A program made the translations under genes and the position numbers. A model generated the notes under the pieces. That model saw nothing but the letters and a program-made list of their open reading frames with translations, ran no database searches and was not told the origin of the DNA. This document shows positions 11,501 through 24,100 of a stretch of DNA of 64,000 bases, piece by piece. Positions within the stretch are counted from its first letter, which is position 1. Each line of letters starts with the position of its first letter. Source of the stretch: Pontederia crassipes (taxonomy: Eukaryota; Streptophyta; Magnoliopsida; Commelinales; Pontederiaceae); the NCBI GenBank assembly GCA_030549335.1, contig JAUKPH010000018.1, forward strand, positions 6,324,001 through 6,388,000, in the 5' to 3' direction.

Positions 11501-11988
11501 AACTTATAGCTTTGAACCTAAGTCTAAGACTCTAAATCCCTAAGAGCGTTATCTTTGATTGTAACGGTTCAACTTCGGTTTGAAATAGAGTTAAAGTTCT
11601 AAAGATCTATCACCTCTTAGGACACCCAAAGGTTGTAATAAGTATCTATGACTTATAGCTTTGAACTTAACTCTAAGTCTCTAATTCCCAAGAGCGTTAT
11701 CTTTGATTGTAACGGTTCAACTTCGGTTTGAAATAGAGTTAAAGTTCTAAAGATCTATCACCTCTTAGGACACCCAAAGGTTGTCATAAGTATCTATAAC
11801 TTGTAGCTTTGAACCTAACTCTAAGACTCTAATCCCTAAGAGCGTTATCTTTGATTGTAACGGTTCAACTTCGGTTTGAAATAGAGTTAAAGTTCTAAAG
11901 ATCTATCACCTCTTAGGACACCCAAAGGTTGTAATAAGTATCTATAACTTATAGCTTTGAACCTAACTCTAAGACTCTAATCCCTAAG
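8584..11988. repeat. 23-monomer segment, right copy of the 3.4-kb duplication
   Basis: Second copy of 593-3997, including both internal 9-monomer units (8822-10153 and 10154-11485), the AGATCGATC half-monomers and the same 1-bp insertion (CTCTAAATCCC near 11533). The shared indel makes common descent certain rather than parallel change. Small differences include CTATGACTTATAG near 11648 where the left copy has CTATAACTTATAG. The region after 11988 no longer follows the left copy. Confidence 0.85.
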
Positions 11989-14209
11989 AGCGTTATCTTT
12001 GATTGTAACGGTTCAACTTCGGTTAGAAATAGAGTTAAAGTTCTAAAGATCTATCACCTCTTAGGACACCCAAAGGTCGTAATAAGTATCTATAACTTAT
12101 AGCTTTGAACCTAACTCTAAGTCTCTAATCCCCAAGAGCGTTATCTTTGATTGTAACGGTTCAACTTCGGTTTGAAATAGAATTAAAGTTCTAAAGATCT
12201 ATCACCTCTTAGGACACCCAGAGGTTGTCATAAGTATCTATAACTTATAGCTTTGAACCTAACTCTAAGACTCTAATCCCTAAGAGCGTTATCTTTGATT
12301 GTAACGGTTCAACTTCGGTTTGAAATACAGTTAAAGTTCTAAAGATCTATCACCTCTTAGGACGCCCAAAGGTTGTCATAAGTATCTATAACTTATAGCT
12401 TTGAACCTAACTCTAAGACTCTAATCCTTAAGAGCGTTATCTTTGATTGTAACGGTTCAACTTCGGTTTGAAATAGAATTAAAGTTCTAAATATCTATCA
12501 CCTCTTAGGACACCCAAAGGTCGTAATAAGTATCTATAACTTATAGCTTTGAACCTAACTCTAAGTCTCTAATCCCCAAGAGCGTTATCTTTGATTGTAA
12601 CGGTTCAACTTCGGTTTGAAATAGAATTAAAGTTCTAAAGATCTATCACCTCTTAGGACACCCAGAGGTTGTCATAAGTATCTATAACTTATAGCTTTGA
12701 ACCTAACTCTAAGACTCTAATCCCTAAGAGCGTTATCTTTGATTGTAACGGTTCAACTTTGGTTTGAAATAGAGTTAAAGTTCTAAAGATCTATCACCTC
12801 TGAGGACACCCAAAGGTTGTCATAAGTATCTATAACTTATAGCTTTGAACCTAACTCTAAGACTCTAATCCCTAAGAGCGTTATCTTTGATTGTAACGGT
12901 TCAACTTCGGTTAGAAATAGAGTTAAAGTTCTAAAGATCTATCACCTCTTAGGACACCCAAAGGTTGTCATAAGTATCTATAACTTATAGCTTTGAACCT
13001 AACTCTAAGACTCTAATCCCTAAGAGCGTTATCTTTGATTGTAACGGTTCAACTTCGGTTTGAAATAGAGTTAAAGTTCTAAAGATCTATCACCTCTTAG
13101 GACACTCAAAGGTTGTCATAAGTATCTATAACTTATAGCTTTGAACCTAACTCTAAGACTCTAATCCCTAAGACCGTTATCTTTGATTGTAACGGTTCAA
13201 TTTCGGTTTGAAAAAGAGTTAAAGTTCTAAAGATCTATCACCTCTTAGGACACCCAAAGGTTGTCCTAAGTATCTAAACTTATAGCTTTGAACCTAACTC
13301 TAAGACTCTAATCCCTAAGAGCGTTATCTTTGATTGTAACGGTTCAACTTCGGTTTGAAATAGAGTTAAAGTTCTAAAGATCTATCACCTCTTAGGACAC
13401 CCAAAGGTTGTAATAAGTATCTATAACTTATAGCTTTGAACTTAACTCTAAGTCTCTAATCCCCAAGAGCGTTATCTTTGATTGTAACGGTTCAACTTCG
13501 GTTTGAAATAGAGTTAAAGTTCTAAAGATCTATCACCTCTTAGGACACCCAAAGGTTGTCATAAGTATCTATAACTTGTAGCTTTGAACCTAACTCTAAG
13601 ACTCTAATCCCTAAGAGCGTTATCTTTGATTGTAACGGTTCAACTTCGATTTGAAATAGAGTTAAAGTTCTAAAGATCTATCACCTCTTAGGACACCCAA
13701 AGGTTGTAATAAGTATCTATAACTTATAGCTTTGAACCTAACTCTAAGTCTCTAATCCCCAAGAGCGTTATCTTTAATTGTAACGGTTCAACTTCGATTT
13801 GAAATAGAATTAAAGTTCTAAAGATCTATCACCTCTTAGGACACCCAAAGGTTGTTATAAGTATCTATAACTTATAGCTTTGAACCTAACTCTAAGACTC
13901 TAATCCCTAAGAGCGTTATATTTGATTGTAACGGTTCAACTTCGGTTTGAAATAGAGTTAAAGTTCTAAAGATCTATCACCTCTTAGGACACCCAAAGGT
14001 TGTCATAAGTATCTATAACTTATAGCTTTGAACCTAACTCTAAGACTCTAATCCCTAAGAGCGTTATCTTTGATTGTAACGGTTCAACTTCGGTTTGAAA
14101 TAGAGTTAAAGTTCTAAAGATCTATCACCTCTTAGGACACCCAAAGGTTGTCATAAGTATCTATAACTTATAGCTTTGAACCTAACTCTAAGACTCTAAT
14201 CCCTAAGAG
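11989..14209. repeat. Satellite monomers with an echo of 7.6-8.3 kb
   Basis: Fifteen monomers. CCCAGAGG appears near 12209 and 12663. ACTTTGGTTT at 12756 and GGTTAGAAAT at 12910 pair with 7871 and 8025. A 1-bp loss in TATCTAAACTT near 13276 makes one 147-bp unit. TTTAATTG/CTTCGATTT/GTTATAAG monomers near 13.8 kb are a combination that is repeated many times to the right. I see nothing other than satellite. Confidence 0.8.
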
Positions 14210-16580
14210 CGTTATCTTTGATTGTAACGGTTCAACTTCGGTTTGAAATAAAGTTAAAGTTCTAAAGATCTATCACCTCTTAGGACACTCAAAGGTTGTC
14301 ATAAGTATCTATAACTGATAGCTTTGAACCTAACTCTAAGACTCTAATCCCTAAGACCGTTATCTTTGATTGTAACGGTTCAATTTCGGTTTGAAAAAGA
14401 GTTAAAGTTCTAAAGATCTATCACCTCTTAGGACACCCAAAGGTTGTCCTAAGTATCTATAACTTATAGCTTTGAACCTAACTCTAAGACTCTAATCCCT
14501 AAGAGCGTTATCTTTGATTGTAACGGTTCAACTTCGGTTTGAAATAGAGTTAAAGTTCTAAAGATCTATCACCTCTTAGGACACTCAAAGGTTGTCATAA
14601 GTGTCTATAACTTATAGCTTTGAACCTAACTCTAAGACTCTAATCCCTAAGAGCGTTATCTTTGATTGTAACGGTTCAACTTCGGTTTGAAATAGAGTTA
14701 AAGTTCTAAAGATCTATCACCTCTTAGGACACCCAAAGGTTGTAATAAGTATCTATAACTTATAGCTTTGAACTTAACTCTAAGTCTCTAATCCCCAAGA
14801 GCGTTATCTTTGATTGTAACGGTTCAACTTCGGTTTGAAATAGAGTTAAAGTTCTAAAGATCTATCACCTCTTAGGACACCCAAAGGTTGTCATAAGTAT
14901 CTATAACTTGTAGCTTTGAACCTAACTCTAAGACTCTAATCCCTAAGAGCGTTATCTTTGATTGTAACGGTTCAACTTCGGTTTGAAATAGAGTTAAAGT
15001 TCTAAAGATCTATCACCTCTTAGGACACTCAAAGGTTGTCATAAGTATCTATAACTTATAGCTTTGAACCTAACTCTAAGACTCTAATCCCTAAGAGCGT
15101 TATCTTTGATTGTAACGGTTCAACTTCGGTTTGAAATAGAATTAAAGTTCTAAAGATCTATCACCTCTTAGGACACCCAAAGGTTGTCATAAGTATCTAT
15201 AACTTGTAGCTTTGAACCTAACTCTAAGACTCTAATCCCTAAGAGCGTTATCTTTGATTGTAACGGTTCAACTTCGGTTTGAAATAGAGTTAAAGTTCTA
15301 AAGATCTATCACCTCTTAGGACACCCAAAGGTTGTAAGAAGTATCTATAACTTATAGCTTTGAACTTAACTCTAAGTCTCTAATCCCTAAGAGCGTTATC
15401 TTTGATTGTAACGGTTCAACTTCGGTTAGAAATAGAGTTAAAGTTCTAAAGATCTATCACCTCTTAGGACACTCAAAGGTTGTCATAAGTATCTATAACT
15501 TATAGCTTTGAACCTAACTCTAAGACTCTAATCCCTAAGACCGTTATCTTTGATTGTAACGGTTCAATTTCGGTTTGAAAAAGAGTTAAAGTTCTAAAGA
15601 TCTATCACCTCTTAGGACACCCAAAGGTTGTCCTAAGTACCTATAACTTATAGCTTTGAACCTAACTCTAAGACTCTAATCCCTAAGAGCGTTATCTTTG
15701 ATTGTAACGGTTCAACTTCGGTTTGAAATAGAGTTAAAGTTCTAAAGATCTATCACCTCTTAGGACACTCAAAGGTTGTCATAAGTGTCTATAACTTATA
15801 GCTTTGAACCTAACTCTAAGACTCTAATCCCTAAGAGCGTTATCTTTGATTGTAACGGTTCAACTTCGGTTTGAAATAGAGTTAAAGTTCTAAAGATCTA
15901 TCACCTCTTAGGACACCCAAAGGTTGTAATAAGTATCTATAAATTATAGCTTTGAACTTAACTCTAAGTCTCTAATCCCCAAGAGCATTATCTTTGATTG
16001 TAACGGTTCAACTTCGGTTTGAAATAGAGTTAAAGTTCTAAAGATCTATCACCTCTTAGGACACCCAAAGGTTGTCATAAGTATCTATAACTTGTAGCTT
16101 TGAACCTAACTCTAAGACTCTAATCCCTAAGAGCGTTATCTTTGATTGTAACGGTTCAACTTCGGTTTGAAATAGAGTTAAAGTTCTAAAGATCTATCAC
16201 CTCTTAGGACACCCAAAGGTTGTAATAAGTATCTATAACTTATAGCTTTGAACTTAACTCTAAGTCTCTAATCCCCAAGAGCGTTATCTTTGATTGTAAC
16301 GGTTCAACTTCGGTTTGAAATAGAGTTAAAGTTCTAAAGATCTATCACCTCTTAGGACACCCAAAGGTTGTCATAAGTATCTATAACTTGTAGCTTTGAA
16401 CCTAACTCTAAGACTCTAATCCCTAAGAGCGTTATCTTTGATTGTAACGGTTCAACTTCGGTTTGAAAGAGAGTTAAAGTTCTAAAGATCTATCACCTCT
16501 TAGGACACCCAAAGGTTGTAATAAGTATCTATAACTTATAGCTTTGAACCTAACTCTAAGACTCTAATCCCTAAGAGCGT
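14210..16580. repeat. 8-monomer-spaced duplicated block
   Basis: Five successive monomers (a CACTCAAAG unit, an ACCGTT/CAATTTCGG/GAAAAAG unit with GTCCTAAG, a CACTCAAAG unit with AAGTGTCTAT, a GAACTTAAC unit and a TTGTAG unit) occur at about 14.3-15.0 kb and again at about 15.5-16.2 kb. AAGTGTCTAT is at 14600 and 15784, 1184 bp or 8 monomers apart. The second set, with its GGTTAGAAAT and GAGCATTATC neighbours, echoes again at about 19.3-20.0 kb, 3848 bp (26 monomers) further on. Confidence 0.75.
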
Positions 16581-19500
16581 TATCTTTGATGGTAACGGTT
16601 CAACTTCGGTTTGAAATAGAGTTAAAGTTCTAAAGATCTATCACCTCTTAGGACACCCAAAGGTTGTCATAAGTATCTATAACTTGTAGCTTTGAACCTA
16701 ACTCTAAGACTCTAATCCCTAAGAGCGTTATCTTTGATTGTAACGGTTCAACTTCGGTTTGAAATAGAGTTAAAGTTCTAAAGATCTATCACCTCTTAGG
16801 ACACCCAAAGGTTGTAATAAGTATCTATAACTTATAGCTTTGAACCTAACTCTAAGTCTCTAATCCCCAAGAGCGTTATCTTTAATTGTAACGGTTCAAC
16901 TTCGATTTGAAATAGAGTTAAAGTTCTAAAGATCTATCACCTCTTAGGACACCCAAAGGTTGTTATAAGTATCTATAACTTATAGCTTTGAACCTAACTC
17001 TAAGTCTCTAATCCCCAAGAGCGTTATCTTTGATTGTAACGGTTCAACTTCGGTTTGAAATAGAGTTAAAGTTCTAAAGATCTATCACCTCTTAGGACAC
17101 CCAAAGGTTGTAATAAGTATCTATAACTTATAGCTTTGAACCTAACTCTAAGACTCTAATCCTTAAGAGCGTTATCTTTGATTGTAACGGTTCAACTTCG
17201 GTTTGAAATAGAGTTAAAGTTCTAAAGATCTATCACCTCTTAGGACACCCAAAGGTTGTTATAAGTATCTATAACTTATAGCTTTGAACCTAACTCTAAG
17301 TCTCTAATCCCCAAGAGCGTTATCTTTGATTGTAACGGTTCAACTTCGGTTTGAAATAGAATTAAAGTTCTAAAGATCTATCACCTCTTAGGACACCCAA
17401 AGGTTGTCATAAGTATCTATAACTTATAGCTTTGAACCTAACTCTAAGACTCTAATCCCTAAGAGCGTTATCTTTGATTGTAACGGTTCAACTTCGGTTT
17501 GAAATAGAGTTAAAGTTCTAAAGATCTATCACCTCTTAGGACACCCAAAGGTGGTAATAAGTATCTATAACTTATAGCTTTGAACCTAACTCTAAGACTC
17601 TAATCCCTAAGAGCGTTATCTTTGATTGTAACGGTTCAACTTCGGTTTGAAATAGAGTTAAAGTTCTAAAGATCTATCACCTCTTAGGACACCCAAAGGT
17701 TGTCATAAGTATCTATAACTTATAGCTTTGAACCTAACTCTAAGACTCTAATCCCTAAGAGCGTTATCTTTGATTGTAACGGTTCAACTTCGGTTTGAAA
17801 GAGAGTTAAAGTTCTAAAGATCTATCACCTCTTAGGACACCCAAAGGTTGTAATAAGTATCTATAACTTATAGCTTTGAACCTAACTCTAAGACTCTAAT
17901 CCCTAAGAGCGTTATCTTTGATGGTAACGGTTCAACTTCGGTTTGAAATAGAGTTAAAGTTCTAAAGATCTATCACCTCTTAGGACACCCAAAGGTTGTC
18001 ATAAGTATCTATAACTTATAGCTTTGAACCTAACTCTAAGACTCTAATCCCTAAGAGCGTTATCTTTGATTGTAACGGTTCAACTTCGGTTAGAAATAGA
18101 GTTAAAGTTCTAAAGATCTATCACCTCTTAGGACACCCAAAGGTTGTCATAAGTATCTATAACTTATAGCTTTGAACCTAACTCTAAGACTCTAATCCCT
18201 AAGAGCGTTATCTTTGATTGTAACGGTTCAACTTCGGTTTGAAATAGAGTTAAAGTTCTAAAGATCTATCACCTCTTAGGACACTCAAAGGTTGTCATAA
18301 GTATCTATAACTTATAGCTTTGAACCTAACTCTAAGACTATAATCCCTAAGACCGTTATCTTTGATTGTAACGGTTCAATTTCGGTTTGAAAAAGAGTTA
18401 AAGTTCTAAAGATCTATCACCTCTTAGGACACCCAAAGGTTGTCCTAAGTATCTATAACTTATAGCTTTGAACCTAACTCTAAGACTCTAATCCCTTAGA
18501 GCGTTATCTTTGATTGTAACGGTTCAACTTCGGTTTGAAATAGAGTTAAAGTTCTAAAGATCTATCACCTCTTAGGACACCCAAATGTTGTAATAAGTAT
18601 CTATAACTTATAGCTCTGAACTTAACTCTAAGTCTCTAATCCCCAAGAGCGTTATCTTTGATTGTAACGGTTCAACTTCGGTTTGAAATAGAGTTAAAGT
18701 TCTAAAGATCTATCACCTCTTAGGACACCCAAAGGTTGTAATAAGTATCTATAACTTATAGCTTTGAACCTAACTCTAAGTCTCTAATCCCCAAGAGCGT
18801 TATCTTTAATTGTAACGGTTCAACTTCGATTTGAAATAGAATTAAAGTTCTAAAGATCTATCACCTCTTAGGACACCCAAAGGATGTTATAAGTATCTAT
18901 AACTTATAGCTTTGAACCTAACTCTAAGACTCTAATCCCTAAGAGCATTATCTTTGATTGTAACGGTTCAACTTCGGTTTGAAATAGAGTTAAAGTTCTA
19001 AAGATCTATCACCTCTTAGGACACCCAGAGGTTGTCATAAGTATCTATAACTTATAGCTTTGAACCTAACTCTAAGACTCTAATCCCTAAGAGCGTTATC
19101 TTTGATTGTAACGGTTCAACTTTGGTTTGAAATAGAGTTAAAGTTCTAAAGATCTATCACCTCTTAGGACACCCAAAGGTTGTCATAAGTATCTATAACT
19201 TATAGCTTTGAACCTAACTCTAAGACTCTAATCCCTAAGAGCGTTATCTTTGATTGTAACGGTTCAACTTCGGTTAGAAATAGAGTTAAAGTTCTAAAGA
19301 TCTATCACCTCTTAGGACACTCAAAGGTTGTCATAAGTATCTATAACTTATAGCTTTGAACCTAACTCTAAGACTCTAATCCCTAAGACCGTTATCTTTG
19401 ATTGTAACGGTTCAATTTCGGTTTGAAAAAGAGTTAAAGTTCTAAAGATCTATCACCTCTTAGGACACCCAAAGGTTGTCCTAAGTATCTATAACTTATA

Positions 19501-21100
19501 GCTTTGAACCTAACTCTAAGACTCTAATCCCTAAGAGCGTTATCTTTGATTGTAACGGTTCAACTTCGGTTTGAAATAGAGTTAAAGTTCTAAAGATCTA
19601 TCACCTCTTAGGACACTCAAAGGTTGTCATAAGTGTCTATAACTTATAGCTTTGAACCTAACTCTAAGACTCTAATCCCTAAGAGCGTTATCTTTGATTG
19701 TAACGGTTCAACTTCGGTTTGAAATAGAGTTAAAGTTCTAAAGATCTATCACCTCTTAGGACACCCAAAGGTTGTAATAAGTATCTATAACTTATAGCTT
19801 TGAACTTAACTCTAAGTCTCTAATCCCCAAGAGCATTATCTTTGATTGTAACGGTTCAACTTCGATTTGAAATAGAGTTAAAGTTCTAAAGATCTATCAC
19901 CTCTTAGGACACCCAAAGGTTGTCATAAGTATCTATAACTTGTAGCTTTGAACCTAACTCTAAGACTCTAATCCCTAAGAGCGTTATCTTTGATTGTAAC
20001 GGTTCAACTTCGGTTTGAAATAGAGTTAAAGTTCTAAAGATCTATCACCTCTTAGGACACCCAAAGGTTGTAATAAGTATCTATAACTTATAGCTTTGAA
20101 CCTAACTCTAAGTCTCTAATCCCCAAGAGCATTATCTTTAATTGTAACGGTTCAACTTCGATTTGAAATAGAATTAAAGTTCTAAAGATCTATCACCTCT
20201 TAGGACACCCAAAGGTTGTTATAAGTATCTATAACTTATAGCTTTGAACCTAACTCTAAGACTCTAATCCCTAAGAGCGTTATCTTTGATTGTAACGGTT
20301 CAACTTCGGTTTGAAATAGAGTTAAAGTTCTAAAGATCTATCACCTCTTAGGACACCCAAAGGTTGTCATAAGTATCTATAACTTATAGCTTTGAACCTA
20401 ACTCTAAGACTCTAATCCCTAAGAGCGTTATCTTTGATTGTAACGGTTCAACTTCGGTTTGAAATAGAGTTAAAGTTCTAAAGATCTATCACCTCTTAGG
20501 ACACTCAAAGGTTGTCATAAGTATCTATAACTTATAGCTTTGAACCTAACTCTAAGACTCTAATCCCTAAGAGCGTTATCTTTGATGGTAACGGTTCAAC
20601 TTCGGTTTGAAATAGAGTTAAAGTTCTAAAGATCTATCACCTCTTAGGACACCCAAAGGTTGTAATAAGTATCTATAACTTATAGCTTTGAACCTAACTC
20701 TAAGACTCTAATCCCTAAGAGCGTTATCTTTGATTGTAACGGTTCAACTTCGGTTTCAAATAGAGTTAAAGTTCTAAAGATCTATCACCTCTTAGGACAC
20801 CCAAAGGTTGTCATAAGTATCTATAACTTATAGCTTTGAACCTAACTCTAAGACTCTAATCCCTAAGAGCGTTATCTTTGATTGTAACGGTTCAACTTCG
20901 GTTTGAAATAGAGTTAAAGTTCTAAAGATCTATCACCTCTTAGGACACTCAAAGGTTGTCATAAGTATCTATAACTTATAGCTTTGAACCTAACTCTAAG
21001 ACTCTAATCCCTAAGAGCGTTATCTTTGATTGTAACGGTTCAACTTCGGTTTGAAATAGAGTTAAAGTTCTAAAGATCTATCACCTCTTAGGACACCCAA
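16581..21100. repeat. Mixed satellite monomers, middle zone
   Basis: About 30 monomers with several partial echoes. A GAAAGAGAG plus GATGGTAAC pair is repeated 1332 bp (9 monomers) apart: GAAAGAGAG at 16465 and 17797, GATGGTAAC near 16588 and 17920. The 19.3-20.0 kb part matches 15.4-16.1 kb. The run TTTAATTG/CTTCGATTT, GTCATAAG, CACTCAAAG, GATGGTAAC at 20.1-20.7 kb recurs at 23.7-24.3 kb (offset 3551, 24 monomers minus 1). No gene or insertion is visible. Confidence 0.75.
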
Positions 21101-24100
21101 AGGTTGTCATAAGTATCTATAACTTGTAGCTTTGAACCTAACTCTAAGACTCTAATCCCTAAGAGCGTTATCTTTGATTGTAACGGTTCAACTTCGGTTT
21201 GAAATAGAGTTAAAGTTCTAAAGATCTATCACCTCTTAGGACACCCAAAGGTTGTAATAAGTATCTATAACTTATAGCTTTGAACCTAACTCTAAGACTC
21301 TAATCCCTAAGAGCGTTATCTTTGATTGTAACGGTTCAACTTCGGTTTGAAATAGAGTTAAAGTTCTAAAGATCTATCACCTCTTAGGACACCCAAAGGT
21401 CGTAATAAGTATCTATAACTTATAGCTTTGAACCTAACTCTAAGTCTCTAATCCCCAAGAGCGTTATCTTTGATTGTAACGGTTCAACTTCGGTTTGAAA
21501 TAGAATTAAAGTTCTAAAGATCTATCACCTCTTAGGACACCCAGAGGTTGTCATAAGTATCTATAACTTATAGCTTTGAACCTAACTCTAAGACTCTAAT
21601 CCCTAAGAGCGTTATCTTTGATTGTAACGGTTCAACTTCGGTTTGAAATAGAGTTAAAGTTCTAAAGATCTATCACCTCTTAGGACACCCAAAGGTTGTC
21701 ATAAGTATCTATAACTTATAGCTTTGAACCTAACTCTAAGACTCTAATCCTTAAGAGCGTTATCTTTGATTGTAACGGTTCAACTTCGGTTTGAAATAGA
21801 GTTAAAGTTCTAAAGATCTATCACCTCTTAGGACACCCAAAGATCGTAATAAGTATCTATAACTTATAGCTTTGAACCTAACTCTAAGTCTCTAATCCCC
21901 AAGAGCGTTATCTTTGATTGTAACGGTTCAACTTCGGTTTGAAATAGAATTAAAGTTCTAAAGATCTATCACCTCTTAGGACACCCAGAGGTTGTCATAA
22001 GTATCTATAACTTATAGCTTTGAACCTAACTCTAAGACTCTAATCCCTAAGAGCGTTATCTTTGATTGTAACGGTTCAACTTCGGTTTGAAATAGAGTTA
22101 AAGTTCTAAAGATCTATCACCTCTTAGGACACCCAAAGGTTGTCATAAGTATCTATAACTTATAGCTTTGAACCTAACTCTAAGACTCTAATCCCTAAGA
22201 GCGTTATCTTTGATTGTAACGGTTCAACTTCGGTTTGAAATAGAGTTAAAGTTCTAAAGATCTATCACCTCTTAGGACACCCAAAGGTTGTTATAAGTAT
22301 CTATAATTTATAGCTTTGAACCTAACTCTAAGACTCTAATCCCTAAGAGCGTTATCTTTGATTGTAACGGTTCAACTTCGGTTTGAAAGAGAGTTAAAGT
22401 TCTAAAGATCTATCACCTCTTAGGACACCCAAAGGTTGTAATAAGTATCTATAACTTATAGCTTTGAACTTAACTCTAAGTCTCTAATCCCCAAGAGCGT
22501 TATCTTTGATTGTAACGGTTCAACTTCGGTTTGAAATAGAGTTAAAGTTCTAAAGATCTATCACCTCTTAGGACACCCAAAGGTTGTCATAAGTATCTAT
22601 AACTTGTAGCTTTGAACCTAACTCTAAGACTCTAATCCCTAAGAGCGTTATCTTTGATTGTAACGGTTCAACTTCGGTTTGAAATAGAGTTAAAGTTCTA
22701 AAGATCTATCACCTCTTAGGACACCCAAAGGTTGTAATAAGTATCTATAACTTATAGCTTTGAACCTAACTCTAAGACTCTAATCCCTAAGAGCGTTATC
22801 TTTGATTGTAACGGTTCAACTTCGGTTTGAAATAGAGTTAAAGTTCTAAAGATCTATCACCTCTTAGGACACCCAAAGGTCGTAATAAGTATCTATAACT
22901 TATAGCTTTGAACCTAACTCTAAGTCTCTAATCCCCAAGAGCGTTATCTTTGATTGTAACGGTTCAACTTCGGTTTGAAATAGAATTAAAGTTCTAAAGA
23001 TCTATCACCTCTTAGGACACCCAGAGGTTGTCATAAGTATCTATAACTTATAGCTTTGAACCTAACTCTAAGACTCTAATCCCTAAGAGCGTTATCTTTG
23101 ATTGTAACGGTTCAACTTCGGTTTGAAATAGAGTTAAAGTTCTAAAGATCTATCACCTCTTAGGACACCCAAAGGTTGTCATAAGTATCTATAACTTATA
23201 GCTTTGAACCTAACTCTAAGACTCTAATCCTTAAGAGCGTTATCTTTGATTGTAACGGTTCAACTTCGGTTTGAAATAGAGTTAAAGTTCTAAAGATCTA
23301 TCACCTCTTAGGACACCCAAAGGTCGTAATAAGTATCTATAACTTATAGCTTTGAACCTAACTCTAAGTCTCTAATCCCCAAGAGCGTTATCTTTGATTG
23401 TAACGGTTCAACTTCGGTTTGAAATAGAATTAAAGTTCTAAAGATCTATCACCTCTTAGGACACCCAAAGGTTGTCATAAGTATCTATAACTTGTAGCTT
23501 TGAACCTAACTCTAAGACTCTAATCCCTAAGAGCTTTATCTTTGATTGTAACGGTTCAACTTCGGTTTGAAATAGAGTTAAAGTTCTAAAGATCTATCAC
23601 CTCTTAGGACACCCAAAGGTTGTAATAAGTATCTATAACTTATAGCTTTGAACCTAACTCTAAGTCTCTAATCCCCAAGAGCGTTATCTTTAATTGTAAC
23701 GGTCAACTTCGATTTGAAATAGAATTAAAGTTCTAAAGATCTATCACCTCTTAGGACACCCAAAGGTTGTTATAAGTATCTATAACTTATAGCTTTGAAC
23801 CTAACTCTAAGACTCTAATCCCTAAGAGCGTTATCTTTGATTGTAACGGTTCAACTTCGGTTTGAAATAGAGTTAAAGTTCTAAAGATCTATCACCTCTT
23901 AGGACACCCAAAGGTTGTCATAAGTATCTATAACTTATAGCTTTGAACCTAACTCTAAGACTCTAATCCCTAAGAGCGTTATCTTTGATTGTAACGGTTC
24001 AACTTCGGTTTGAAATAGAGTTAAAGTTCTAAAGATCTATCACCTCTTAGGACACTCAAAGGTTGTCATAAGTATCTATAACTTATAGCTTTGAACCTAA

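Noticed and set aside
593-11988. Assembly artefact as explanation for the repeated 3.4-kb segment
   Set aside because: The two copies differ at several bases (for example near 2318 and 11648), so they are not a literal duplication of one read. It cannot be fully excluded without reads.
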